A stretch of 64,000 nucleotides of DNA from JAITVB01 sp031553805 (GCA_031553805.1 JAVBLC010000012.1:31221-95220), one strand, 5' to 3'. Shown: positions 43,405 to 52,024, numbered from the stretch's first letter. Notes: a model not told the origin generated them from the letters alone. A program made the numbers and translations.

Positions 43405-44154
43405 TCATAACTTATTGTTCCAGATCGCCCAGGATCGTTCGGCCTGGACAACGAGCATCACGTAGCCCCCCATCACCGTCGCCCCGCATCCGCGCCCCCG
43501 GCGCAGGAATTCGGTCTGGGCCGGGTTATAGACCAGGTCGATCAGCAGATGTTCCGGGCCGATCGCTTCATAAGGAAGTTCCGGAAAGGTATCTATTTTC
43601 GGAAACATTCCCAAGGGCGTCGTGTCGATGATCAACTTGTGTGCCCGAATCACTTCCGGGCTAAGTTTTTCGTAAGCAAGCGCATCGACCGAGGATGTCC
43701 GCGAAACAGACTGATGGTGGATACCGTGTTTGGCCAATATAAAATTCACGGCACGCGACGCCCCGCCCGTGCCCAGCACCAGCGCCTCGGGACGTGTGCC
43801 GCGGGTGAGCGACAGCAGCGACGCTTCAAACCCATACGCATCGGCGTTGTAGCCAGTCAAAAACAGTTTTCCGGAACGACGGTCAATGCGAACGCAATTG
43901 ACTGCGCCGATTGCCTCGGCCTCAGGATCTACCTGATCTAAATATTTAAAGACCTGCTGTTTGTAGGGGATCGTAACGTTCAGCCCCGCCAGGTCGGGGT
44001 AGCGTTCGAGCAAGCCGGGCAACTCATCGATCGTTTCGAGTTGAAAATTTTCATACACGGCATCAGTAATCCCTCCGTCCGAAAACTTCTTCGAAAAATA
44101 GCCGCGGGAAAAGGAATGTCCCACCGGATTGCCTATGAGTCCAAACCTGCGCAT
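43405..44154 (-). CDS. aroE: Shikimate dehydrogenase
   Basis: A 249-residue NADPH enzyme reducing 3-dehydroshikimate to shikimate. GLIGNPVGHSFSRGYF (5-20) and LNVTIPYKQ (about 58-66, with the catalytic Lys) form the substrate site. VLGTGGASRAVNF (about 126-138) binds NADPH, and the C-terminal DLVYNPAQTEFLRRGRGCG is standard. It is slightly shorter than the roughly 270-residue proteobacterial enzyme, as is normal in Bacteroidales. One base separates it from the preceding VTT gene. Confidence 0.95.
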   Translation of the reverse strand: MRRFGLIGNPVGHSFSRGYFSKKFSDGGITDAVYENFQLETIDELPGLLERYPDLAGLNVTIPYKQQVFKYLDQVDPEAEAIGAVNCVRIDRRSGKLFLTGYNADAYGFEASLLSLTRGTRPEALVLGTGGASRAVNFILAKHGIHHQSVSRTSSVDALAYEKLSPEVIRAHKLIIDTTPLGMFPKIDTFPELPYEAIGPEHLLIDLVYNPAQTEFLRRGRGCGATVMGGYVMLVVQAERSWAIWNNKL

Positions 44155-44155
44155 A

Positions 44156-44761
44156 TCAGCCGATGTATTTGACGATGGCGAAGCTGCCGATCAGCAGCAC
44201 CGTGAAGACGATCGCCAGCCAATTAAAATATTTTTCGATAAAAGCCTTGATCGGGGGCCCAAAACGCCAGATCAGCCACGCGATCACGAAAAACCGCATC
44301 CCGCGGCTGATGATCGACGCGACGACAAACATCACAAAGTTGATCTTAAACACCCCGGCCGTGATCGTAAACAACTTGTAGGGGATCGGCGTAAACCCGG
44401 CCGTAAAGATCACCCAGAAATTATGATCGTTGTAGAGTTGCCTGATCTCCAAGTATTTTTCGGATGTAAATCCGGGAATGACGTCGAAGAAAAAATTGGC
44501 CACCCCGGTATAGTCGCCTCCGGGCGTAAGCCAGAGAAAATAACCGAGCGCATAGCCCCCCATCGCCCCCAGGACCGATCCCACGGTACAGACCGCGGCA
44601 TAGCGGAACGATTTGACGGCACACCCCAAACAACACGCGATCAGCAGCACATCGGGCGGGATCGGGAAAAAACTCGACTCGGCAAACGCCATCAGAAAAA
44701 GCGCCAGCACTCCCCAGCGCGTATCGGCCCAATGCAGGATCCAGTGATAGATTTTTTTCAT
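44156..44761 (-). CDS. YqaA/DedA-like VTT-domain membrane protein
   Basis: A 201-residue inner-membrane protein with four to five hydrophobic segments. FAESSFFPIPPDVLLIA (about 26-42) and the matching GFTPIPYKLFTITAG (about 121-135) mark the VTT (SNARE-associated) domain. Relatives move lipids such as undecaprenyl phosphate or phosphatidylethanolamine across the bilayer. It is the first gene of the aroE-meaB-DUF362 operon, with a -7 box 38 nt upstream. Confidence 0.88.
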   Translation of the reverse strand: MKKIYHWILHWADTRWGVLALFLMAFAESSFFPIPPDVLLIACCLGCAVKSFRYAAVCTVGSVLGAMGGYALGYFLWLTPGGDYTGVANFFFDVIPGFTSEKYLEIRQLYNDHNFWVIFTAGFTPIPYKLFTITAGVFKINFVMFVVASIISRGMRFFVIAWLIWRFGPPIKAFIEKYFNWLAIVFTVLLIGSFAIVKYIG

Positions 44762-44798
44762 AAACCGTTTCGGCCCTTGCGTCGCGGAACCGATGGTG

Positions 44799-44806
44799 CA
44801 AAGCTA
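44799..44806 (-). promoter_or_regulatory. -7 promoter box (TAGCTTTG) of the VTT-aroE-meaB-DUF362 operon
   Basis: Minus-strand TAGCTTTG matches TAnnTTTG, 38 nt before the ATG at 44761. Confidence 0.6.
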
Positions 44807-44819
44807 CAACATTTATCCG

Positions 44820-44940
44820 TAGTGCGTGCCCGCACCGGGGGATTTTTCCAACGCTAAGCCATCCCGGGAAAAGGAAGCTTCAGCTTCACGGAGAAGCGGC
44901 GACTTCGGTTGCGCCACTTTTTACAACAGGAAAAAAGTGG
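44820..44940 (+). repeat. Fragment of the intergenic repeat (copy E)
   Basis: AGTGCGTGCCCGCACCGGGG, then ATTTTTCC, GGGAAAAGGAAGCTTC and a shortened GCGACTTCGGTTGCGCCACTTTTT follow the order of copies B and D with a large internal gap. It ends in a 9-bp hairpin, CCACTTTTT/AAAAAGTGG (44914-44940). Confidence 0.7.
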
Positions 44941-44949
44941 AACGAATAA

Positions 44950-44980
44950 AAAAAGACGGGCGGTATTTCCTCCGCCCGTC
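44950..44980 (-). terminator. Terminator after the GH51 gene
   Basis: Arms GACGGGCGG (44955-44963) and CCGCCCGTC (44972-44980) with an 8-nt loop. On the minus strand the stem runs into seven T residues. It lies 20 nt past the GH51 stop. Confidence 0.9.
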
Positions 44981-44999
44981 CTATCTTTACTAACCAGTA

Positions 45000-46565
45000 T
45001 CATTTCTTGGTAGGAATCGCTATCGTCACGACCGACATCGCCGGAAGTTTTACGGAAAGCTGTCCGTCTTTGACCTGAAAACCCGAAAAATCGTACATCA
45101 CCACCCGGTTCGGATCGGCAAAGGTGTTGTGGTCGGTAGCGTTCTTGGCCGTCACGATCTGGCCGGAAGCTTTCCCGGAGGAAACCGCACCGGTAAGGGT
45201 GCAGGCCAGGTCGATCGCATTGGTCAGGTCGGTGTTGACGAGCGAGAGGTGGATCACCCCGTTCTTGTCGATCGAAGCCGACGCACTCACCTGCGGGAAG
45301 GGGCGGCCGCGGTCGTCCTTCAGCATTTCGGCCGTGAGGTTCATCGGCAGCAGCGTCGCATCCTGATGCACCTTATACATATCGAAGATGTAATACGTCG
45401 GCGTAAGGATCATCTGGTCGCCCTGGGTCATAAATAACGCCTGCAACACGTTGACCAGCTGGGCGATGTTGGCCATCTTGACCCGGTCGGCGTGGTTGTT
45501 GAAGATATTGAGGTTGATGCCGGCCACCAGCGCGTCGCGCAGCGTGTTTTGCTGCTGCAGGAAACCGGGGTTCGAGCCCGGATGGGGATCGTACCACGCG
45601 CCCCATTCGTCGACGATCAGACCGACGCGTTTCTCGGGGTCGTAGCGGTCCATCACCGTGGCGTGGCGCGACACGAGCTCTTCCATGTAGTAGGTCGCCC
45701 CCATCAGGCGGTAGTATTCGTCCGGGCCGAATTCATAGGCCGACCCTTTGTTGCTCCACACGTTGGGCACGGAATAGTAGTGGAGCGAAACGCCGCTTTT
45801 CAGCCCGGCGGGAATGTCGCGCATCGCCACTTCCATCCAGTGATAGTCGGCCGTGTTGGGGCCGCCCACGATCTTGAACAGGCGGTTGTCGCCGTAGTTT
45901 CGGGCATAGGTGGCGTAGCGGCGGTATTGGTCGGCATAGAATTCGGCGGTCATGTTGCCCCCGCAGCCCCAGTTTTCGTTGCCCACTCCCCAGTACTGCA
46001 CCTTCCACGGTTTGTCGCGACCGTTCTGGCGGCGCAGGTCGGCCATCGGGCTTTGGCCGTCGAAGGTCATGTATTCGACCCATTTCGACATCTCTTCGAC
46101 CGAGCCGCTGCCCACGTTGCCACAAATATAAGGTTCGGTGCCGAGCACTTCGCACAGGTTCAGGAATTCGTGAGTGCCAAAGGCGTTGTTTTCTACCACG
46201 CCGCCCCAGTGGGTATTGATCATCTGGGGACGTTCCTCGCGCGGGCCGATGCCGTCGCGCCAGTGGTATTCGTCGGCAAAGCAGCCGCCAGGCCAGCGCA
46301 GGTTCGGGATTTGGATGTGTCGCAGGGCGTCGATGATGTCGTTGCGTACGCCGGCCGTGTTGGGGATCTTCGAATCCTCGCCCACCCACAGGCCACCGTA
46401 GATGCACGTGCCGAGGTGTTCTGAAAAATGGCCGTAGATGTGGCGGCTGATTGTCGTCTGGCCCTGGTCGGCGTTGATGATCAGCTGGGCCTTGGTCTGG
46501 GTCGATTGGGCCGACGCTCCGCAGCATACGAGCAGCGCAACGGCCAAAAAGGACAGTTTCTTCAT
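45000..46565 (-). CDS. Exported GH51 alpha-L-arabinofuranosidase
   Basis: A 521-residue exported enzyme removing L-arabinofuranose from arabinan, arabinoxylan or arabinogalactan. The signal peptide (1-19) ends GASA|Q. The family markers are HIYGHFSEHLG, NLRWPGGCFADEYHW, acid/base E197 in GVGNENWG and nucleophile E320 in LIVDEWGAWYD, then a C-terminal beta-sandwich. Both catalytic glutamates are present and the length is normal. It is transcribed alone, with a -7 box at 46609-46616 overlapped by a 16-nt palindrome and a terminator after the stop. Confidence 0.94.
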   Translation of the reverse strand: MKKLSFLAVALLVCCGASAQSTQTKAQLIINADQGQTTISRHIYGHFSEHLGTCIYGGLWVGEDSKIPNTAGVRNDIIDALRHIQIPNLRWPGGCFADEYHWRDGIGPREERPQMINTHWGGVVENNAFGTHEFLNLCEVLGTEPYICGNVGSGSVEEMSKWVEYMTFDGQSPMADLRRQNGRDKPWKVQYWGVGNENWGCGGNMTAEFYADQYRRYATYARNYGDNRLFKIVGGPNTADYHWMEVAMRDIPAGLKSGVSLHYYSVPNVWSNKGSAYEFGPDEYYRLMGATYYMEELVSRHATVMDRYDPEKRVGLIVDEWGAWYDPHPGSNPGFLQQQNTLRDALVAGINLNIFNNHADRVKMANIAQLVNVLQALFMTQGDQMILTPTYYIFDMYKVHQDATLLPMNLTAEMLKDDRGRPFPQVSASASIDKNGVIHLSLVNTDLTNAIDLACTLTGAVSSGKASGQIVTAKNATDHNTFADPNRVVMYDFSGFQVKDGQLSVKLPAMSVVTIAIPTKK

Positions 46566-46608
46566 AACGGGGTATTTAGGGTTAGGTTGATCGGGGGCTT
46601 TTCTCCCG

Positions 46609-46616
46609 CAAAAGTA
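46609..46616 (-). promoter_or_regulatory. -7 promoter box (TACTTTTG) of the GH51 gene
   Basis: Minus-strand TACTTTTG matches TAnnTTTG, 44 nt before the ATG at 46565. Confidence 0.6.
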
Positions 46617-46629
46617 TCTTCGAAGATAC
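46614..46629. promoter_or_regulatory. 16-nt perfect palindrome GTATCTTCGAAGATAC, candidate operator
   Basis: The sequence equals its own reverse complement and overlaps the upstream edge of the GH51 -7 box, covering about -26 to -10. A protein bound here would hinder RNA polymerase. The bases are not part of any coding frame. The regulator is unknown. Confidence 0.5.
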
Positions 46630-46681
46630 GAAATCTTCCGGAGTTCGGCGTCAATAAAATTTCCTTTTACGAAAACGCAAC

Positions 46682-47518
46682 CTACTCTTTATGGATGGGG
46701 AAAAGAATAATTCCGACATCGGAACTATCAGCCAGCATCTCGTTCTTTGCTGGCTTCAAACCGGATGACCGAAGCAGGCTCACCCCGTGGATAAACGTCA
46801 GCGGATGCACCGGATGGCCGGGCAAATAAAGATCGACCACGCGCCCGTCGAGGAACCGGCGGTCAACGGCCGGGCTATCGGCATAAAGTCCCCCCGAGAT
46901 CGCCTCACTCCCGGCCATGATGATTATCTTGGGATCGGGAATGGCATTGTAACAGATTTCCAACGGCAGCGCCATATTCTGCGTAATCGGCCCGGTAACC
47001 ACCACCCCGTCGGCGTGGCGCGGCGAAGCAACGAAATCGACACCGAAGCGTCCGAAGTCAAAGTTGACATTGCCCGAAGCGTTGAGTTCCATCTCGCAGG
47101 CATTGTCGCCTCCGGCCGAAACCTGACGCAACTTGAGCGCACGGCGGAAAAACACGCTTATCTCAGCACACACCAGCGCCTGGTCGAAAATCGGCGCGTC
47201 GGAATCGTCGCCCTCGCGGACAACAAGTGCCTCGCGGGTGTTGGACGCCATCCTATAGTTGTTCGTAAATTCGATGAAACCTTCGGAACGGCGTGCGCAC
47301 TCGCCGCAAAACAGGCAACGGCCCATATCGAGGCTCACCGGCCGCGCAGCGATCGCTCCGGTCGGGCACAACGCCGCCAACTCCGCAGCCAGCGCAGCGG
47401 GCATCTTCGGTGCGATCCGCGGACGGCCCCGGAAGATCGGGGGCAGGGTGGCCGCCTCGAGGTCCTTGATGTATTGGATCCCGTGGCTGTGCAGCACTTT
47501 TAATTTACTCCCCAACAT
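46682..47518 (-). CDS. Hydrogenase-related (Ehr-type) small subunit fused to a one-cluster ferredoxin domain
   Basis: A 278-residue protein. Residues 40-85 look like a ferredoxin in which the first CxxCxxC is gone but C51 (LCPTGAI) and C68/C71/C74 (CLFCGEC) remain, the set for exactly one 4Fe-4S cluster. Residues 130-250 align with NuoB/HycG (GRFGVDFVASPRHADGVVVTGP, IIIMAGSEAISGG, YLPGHPVHP). Of the four proximal-cluster ligands only C141 is kept; D138, E205 and H235 replace the others. ATG 47518 (MLGSKLKV) is chosen; an upstream extension overlaps the large subunit. It is the last gene of the operon. Confidence 0.82.
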   Translation of the reverse strand: MLGSKLKVLHSHGIQYIKDLEAATLPPIFRGRPRIAPKMPAALAAELAALCPTGAIAARPVSLDMGRCLFCGECARRSEGFIEFTNNYRMASNTREALVVREGDDSDAPIFDQALVCAEISVFFRRALKLRQVSAGGDNACEMELNASGNVNFDFGRFGVDFVASPRHADGVVVTGPITQNMALPLEICYNAIPDPKIIIMAGSEAISGGLYADSPAVDRRFLDGRVVDLYLPGHPVHPLTFIHGVSLLRSSGLKPAKNEMLADSSDVGIILFPIHKE

Positions 47519-47528
47519 AACGCTTGAT

Positions 47529-49043
47529 TTAAAGGTCGAATCCGCAATAGGACAAATTAAAACTCTTGTTGTTGACCGGGAAATCGGAAATCCCGAGCCC
47601 ACGCACGGCCAACGACAAGGCGTACCAGTTGTGGAACGACGGGTCTTTTATTTTATAATGGGCCAATTCGCCGCCGGCGCCTGTCAACGCCACGTGGCAA
47701 ATCTCGCCCCGCCAGCCCTCGACGAGCGATACCGACAGCATTTCGGCCGGCAACGCACGGTCAAATTCCGGCTCACACGAAACGGAGTCTTCATCGAGGA
47801 ACGTGTAAAGCAATTTGGTGATGTAGTCGGCCGATTGCAGCACCTCACGGCTGCGTACCATGGCGCGGGCCTGCACGTCGCCGCTCTCTTCGACCACCGG
47901 CGTGTGTTCGATCATGCTCTCCCACACGCCCCAGGGATGTGTCGTGCGCAGGTCACGCACCAGGCCCGACGCCCGCGCCGCCATCCCTACCCCGCCGATG
48001 CGGAACATCTGCTGCCGGCTGACCGTGCCGCACTCCTCGAAACGCGCCAACACCGACGGCGACGAAAAAACGTCGCGGCATACTTCGTCATAACGGCGAC
48101 GAACCTCTTTTACATTGTCAATGACCTGCACCGCCAATTCGGCCATCAGCGGGTAGTTCGTGCCGAAAGGCCGGATCAGCGCACGACCGAAACGGTTGCC
48201 GCACCACAGTTGGGTCGTGTTGATCACGATCGTGCGCAGCGCCTCGCAGGCCACTTGCCCAAGTTGGTAACCGACGTCCATGCACAGGGCGCCCGTGTCG
48301 GCCAGGTGCATCGCAATGCGTTCCAGTTCGAGGGCGATCAGCCGGTCGCGGTCGAGGCCCCGGTCGGAGAATTCGAGCAGGTTTTCAAGGCTCTGCACGT
48401 AAGCAGTAGTATGGGCTATCGTCGAATCGCCCGCAATCCCTTCGGCCAGCAGGCAGCGGCGGAAACCGGACGCGCTTTCGCGCATCAGCCGTTCGAGCCC
48501 GCGGTGCTGGTAACCGAGCACAATCTCCAGGTGAAGAATCTCTTCACCGTTGCACTGGAAACGGAACGCCCCCGGCTCGATGATCCCGGCGTGGATCGGG
48601 CCGACGTTGACCTCGTGGACCGAGTGGCCCTCGATTGTGTAAAAAGGGTAGTTATTGATCGTGCGCGACGTGTCGGCCCGGTCGTGGGCAAAGCGCAACG
48701 GTTTTTCATAGGGGTTTTCAGAGAAACGGATGCCGTAGTTCTCCGTGATCTCGCGTTCGAACCCGTGCAGGGCCGGGCAGTGGGCCGTGAGCGAGGGATA
48801 GGATTCTTCGTCGTAATAATCCGATTCCCAGGAAGTAATAAAAATCTCGTGGGAGGTGTCGTCCAGTCCGATGAAATAGAACATCAGGCCGCGGCCCGAG
48901 GGCACACCGAAGTAGTTGGCGCAATGAAACCCGGCCTCGCCCATCCGCAGCAGCACCTCGTCGTGGAAGCGCGCATAGGGCATCACCGGAATATCCGCCA
49001 ACGGCACGCCGCCACACCTGTTTTTCGTCACAAAAAAGCTCAT
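47529..49043 (-). CDS. Hydrogenase-related (Ehr-type) large subunit, NiFe ligands lost
   Basis: A 504-residue protein joining a NuoC-like N-terminus (about 20-125, YFGVPSGRGLMFYFIGL) to a NuoD/HycE-like C-terminus (GPIHAGIIEPGAFRF, GYQHRGLERLM, ELERIAMHLADTGAL). The first NiFe motif, RxCGxC in hydrogenases, reads EGIAGDS (A204 and S207 in place of cysteines). The last, DPCxxC, reads NLSYCG (S498 and G501; C500 is out of register). It therefore cannot hold a NiFe centre. It is encoded 10 nt upstream of the small subunit and directly after three membrane-subunit genes, so it is expected to be the peripheral arm of an ion-pumping complex with an unknown electron acceptor. Confidence 0.88.
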   Translation of the reverse strand: MSFFVTKNRCGGVPLADIPVMPYARFHDEVLLRMGEAGFHCANYFGVPSGRGLMFYFIGLDDTSHEIFITSWESDYYDEESYPSLTAHCPALHGFEREITENYGIRFSENPYEKPLRFAHDRADTSRTINNYPFYTIEGHSVHEVNVGPIHAGIIEPGAFRFQCNGEEILHLEIVLGYQHRGLERLMRESASGFRRCLLAEGIAGDSTIAHTTAYVQSLENLLEFSDRGLDRDRLIALELERIAMHLADTGALCMDVGYQLGQVACEALRTIVINTTQLWCGNRFGRALIRPFGTNYPLMAELAVQVIDNVKEVRRRYDEVCRDVFSSPSVLARFEECGTVSRQQMFRIGGVGMAARASGLVRDLRTTHPWGVWESMIEHTPVVEESGDVQARAMVRSREVLQSADYITKLLYTFLDEDSVSCEPEFDRALPAEMLSVSLVEGWRGEICHVALTGAGGELAHYKIKDPSFHNWYALSLAVRGLGISDFPVNNKSFNLSYCGFDL

Positions 49044-49046
49044 ACC

Positions 49047-50456
49047 CTACCCGATGATTTCAGTCAAAAATTCGATTAGGAAACGCGGTTGCCACATCCC
49101 CAGCACCAAAGCCAACCCGATAAGCCCCAACTGGAGGCAGGTCGAGAGCACACTGATCGGCGCCCGGTTGGCCCGGCTCGTGTCGGACGGGCGCAGGGTC
49201 AGCCCCGAAAAGCGGCGGGCCAGCGTGTAGATGATCAGGCAGCTCAGCAGGATGAACACCGTCAGCAGCGCCCAATGGGTTTCGACCATCAGCTCCTTGA
49301 GGATCAGCACCTCAGACACAAAAAGGCCCGAAGGCGGAAAAGCGAGCAGCCCCACCGTGCCGAGCAGCACCGTGACCCCGCCGATGGGGTAAAGATTCAG
49401 GTAATCGCCCGCCCGGTTGATGCGGTAGGTGCCGTACAAACGGCCCACCTGAGCGATCTGGGCGAACATCCCGCCCTTGAGCAGCGAGTGGACCAGCACA
49501 TGGAACAGCGCGGCAAACACCCCGACACCCCCTACCCCGAGGCCGATCAGGACGATACCCATGTTTTCGACCGTCGAATAGGTCAACAGGCGTTTATAGT
49601 TGTTCGTGCGCCGCAGGTAGATCGCCCCGATCAATACCGAAACGAACCCGGCCAGCAGCAGCACCCCGCGCGCCCAGGAAAAAACCCCGGGTGCGGCAGC
49701 GACCACCTGGTAAATACGGAACACCGACACGAAGCCGGCGTTGACCAGCGCCGTCGAGATCAGCGCCGAAGCGGGCGTAGGCGCAGCGTAATTGGCGTCG
49801 ATCCCCACGGTATAGAGCGGAAACGTTTCGGTCTTGCAACTGTAGCCCAGCAGGACGAACAGGAAAGCCATTTTGACGTAGAGCGGGTTGGCCCCGGCCA
49901 CCGCCTCGGCCAGCGCGGCATAGGAAAGTCCCTGCTCGTTGGTGACCGCCGTCGAAAGCATCAGGATGCCCAGGTAGGCGATGGTGATGCCGACAGACGA
50001 CACGAATACATATTTCCACGTCGCCTCCAGGCTCCGGACCGAACGCCGGTGGTAGACCAGCCCGGCCGTGGCCAGCGTCGTCGCTTCGAGGAAAATCCAG
50101 GTCACCACCGCGTTGTTGGCGTAATAGACCCCGGTAGTCGCCAGACACAGGGCGATCAGCGAAATATGATAGATTTTGTAATGGCGCAACGATTCGCGGT
50201 CGAGGTAGGTGGTGCTTTGATAGAAAACCAGCGTCGACACGATAGCCAGCACCATGTGGAACATCAGCCCCAGGTTGTCGAACGTAAAGAACGCCAGCGA
50301 CGTTTCGCCCAGGTCGCCGAGCAATATCCACAACACCACAGCCGCCTGAAGGCCATAAAACAGCGAAAGGAACTTATTCACCTCCCTGCGGCTGCCCGAA
50401 CGGAATACCAGCAGCATGACAACCAACGACAGGAACAGGAGTAGCAGCAGGGTCAT
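49047..50456 (-). CDS. HyfF-like antiporter-type membrane subunit
   Basis: A 469-residue protein with about 13-14 hydrophobic segments, of the NuoN/MrpD antiporter class. The TM5 glutamate lies in WIFLEATTLATAGL. The TM7 region reads GYSCKTETFPLYTVGIDANYAAPTPASALIS, keeping the pumping lysine but differing from the usual KxGxxPxHxWLPDAH. YKRLLTYSTVENMGI and HSLLKGGMFAQIAQVG supply the TM8 and TM12 charges. It lies between the HyfE-like and large-subunit genes with 3-5 nt spacing. It most resembles hydrogenase-4 HyfF. Confidence 0.87.
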   Translation of the reverse strand: MTLLLLLFLSLVVMLLVFRSGSRREVNKFLSLFYGLQAAVVLWILLGDLGETSLAFFTFDNLGLMFHMVLAIVSTLVFYQSTTYLDRESLRHYKIYHISLIALCLATTGVYYANNAVVTWIFLEATTLATAGLVYHRRSVRSLEATWKYVFVSSVGITIAYLGILMLSTAVTNEQGLSYAALAEAVAGANPLYVKMAFLFVLLGYSCKTETFPLYTVGIDANYAAPTPASALISTALVNAGFVSVFRIYQVVAAAPGVFSWARGVLLLAGFVSVLIGAIYLRRTNNYKRLLTYSTVENMGIVLIGLGVGGVGVFAALFHVLVHSLLKGGMFAQIAQVGRLYGTYRINRAGDYLNLYPIGGVTVLLGTVGLLAFPPSGLFVSEVLILKELMVETHWALLTVFILLSCLIIYTLARRFSGLTLRPSDTSRANRAPISVLSTCLQLGLIGLALVLGMWQPRFLIEFLTEIIG

Positions 50457-50461
50457 AGGGA

Positions 50462-51091
50462 TCAGTCTTTAAGCGAGGTCAGGGTATCGGCATCGAGCGT
50501 ATGGAGCTTTTCGCCCAGTTTGGTCATAAAGATGCCCAGCATCAGCACACTCACCAGAATGTCGAGCAGCACCGCCACATTGATCAGCACCGGCATCTCG
50601 ACCCCCACGGCGATCGAAAACAGGAACACCCCGTTCTCGATCACCAGGAAACCCACCATGTGCGAAAAAATGCGTTTGTGGGTGGTGATCAAGATCAGCC
50701 CGCAGATCACGGCATAGAGGGCGACGGCAAAGAAAACGAGGTCGATCGTCGGGTCGGCGATGTAATAAGTCACACCGATGCTCACCGCCAGCGCCGTGAC
50801 ATAAAGCAACAGCGAACCGAACGTGTTGACCGATCCCTTGTGGACGCGGTTGACTCCCGTGCGCCGGATGATCCGGAACAGCAGCGCCGGCACCACCACC
50901 GCCTTGAAGATCAGCGTTTCAGCCAATACAAAAAGCAGTTCGAGCCAATTGACCGCGTGAAGCCTGAGCAGCGCGATCCCGAACAGGATCGCTCCCTGGG
51001 CCGCCACCAGCATCGTGTAATAGCGAAACCGCTCGGTGATCGAGAAGTAGACCAGCGTCACGACATAGAGTATGATCAGCGCAAACAGCAT
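50462..51091 (-). CDS. HyfE-like (NuoK-containing) membrane subunit
   Basis: A 209-residue protein with six to seven hydrophobic segments. Buried acidic residues in FVLAETLIFKAVVVP (about 54-68) and VGFLVIENGVFLFSIAVG (about 147-164) are equivalent to the NuoK glutamates of the proton path. VLLDILVSVLMLGIFMTKLGEK near the end is the HyfE signature. It is 5 nt from the HyfF-like gene and 16 nt from the HyfC-like gene. Confidence 0.85.
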   Translation of the reverse strand: MLFALIILYVVTLVYFSITERFRYYTMLVAAQGAILFGIALLRLHAVNWLELLFVLAETLIFKAVVVPALLFRIIRRTGVNRVHKGSVNTFGSLLLYVTALAVSIGVTYYIADPTIDLVFFAVALYAVICGLILITTHKRIFSHMVGFLVIENGVFLFSIAVGVEMPVLINVAVLLDILVSVLMLGIFMTKLGEKLHTLDADTLTSLKD

Positions 51092-51107
51092 TTTTTCAGA
51101 ATAGTCT

Positions 51108-52022
51108 TTACAGTATCTCTATGTTCAGCGTTAGTACATATACAAGCAGGAATGCGAATAAAGCCAGCGAAGTGACCGTCAGCACATAGGTCGGGTTACG
51201 GTTCAGGCGGTTACGTGCCTCGGCCGATTCGACGACGCCGATGAAGATGGAAATCACTACCACCATCAGCAGGATCACCACCGCCGAAAGCCCGGCATAA
51301 CCGATCGTCGAAGCGATCGTTCCGGCAGCGATCACGGCCAGCGAGGCCGCCTTGATCCATCCGCCGATGGTGATCAGCCCGAGGTCGATGCCGCTGTAGT
51401 CGAGAATCATCACCTCGTGGATCATCGTCAGTTCGAGGTGCGTGCGCGGGTCGTCGACCGGAATGCGTCCCGTCTCGACGATCATGATCTTGACCACGAT
51501 GAAAGCCAGCAGCAGAGTGACGACCACCATCTCGGTCGAGGTGCTGCCGATCGCCTGGAAGATCGTGCTGAAGCTCGTGTGTCCCGTCATCAGGGCGAGC
51601 GTTCCTGCCACCAGGAACAGCGCCGGTTCGATCAATGCGCCGTATAACGCTTCGCGGCTCGCCCCCATCCCTTCGAAACTACTGCCGGTATCCAAGGCGC
51701 CGAGGATCAGTGCCACACGCGAGGCGGCCAGCAGGTAAGCAAACATCACCACGTCGCCGTCGAAATGGAACAGCGCGTCGTAGCCGCCCAACGGCACGAA
51801 CAGCGACGCCGTGAGGATCGCCCCCAGGTAAACGGCCGGCGCCGCACGGAAGACCGGACCCGCTGCCGTGCTGTAGACCGCTCCCTTGCGCAGGAGGAGT
51901 TGCACGTTCCACAGGTGTTGTCCGAAACGGATCCCCTTGCGGCCGGAGAGCACGGCCCGTGTCCGGTTGATCACCCCCGGAACCAGCATAGCCGCCAACA
52001 GAACGAAGAGAAACGACACCAT
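51108..52022 (-). CDS. HyfC/NuoH-like membrane subunit
   Basis: A 304-residue membrane protein of the complex I subunit-1 family, which links the peripheral arm to the antiporter arm. Markers: GRKGIRFGQHLWNVQLLLRKG after TM1, DTGSSFEGMGASREALYGALIEPAL, and ETGRIPVDDPRTHLELTMIHEVMILDYSG (about 184-212), the loop facing the quinone or cluster site. It has eight or so hydrophobic segments. Two bases separate it from the HyfB-like gene. Confidence 0.9.
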   Translation of the reverse strand: MVSFLFVLLAAMLVPGVINRTRAVLSGRKGIRFGQHLWNVQLLLRKGAVYSTAAGPVFRAAPAVYLGAILTASLFVPLGGYDALFHFDGDVVMFAYLLAASRVALILGALDTGSSFEGMGASREALYGALIEPALFLVAGTLALMTGHTSFSTIFQAIGSTSTEMVVVTLLLAFIVVKIMIVETGRIPVDDPRTHLELTMIHEVMILDYSGIDLGLITIGGWIKAASLAVIAAGTIASTIGYAGLSAVVILLMVVVISIFIGVVESAEARNRLNRNPTYVLTVTSLALFAFLLVYVLTLNIEIL

Positions 52023-52024
52023 AA

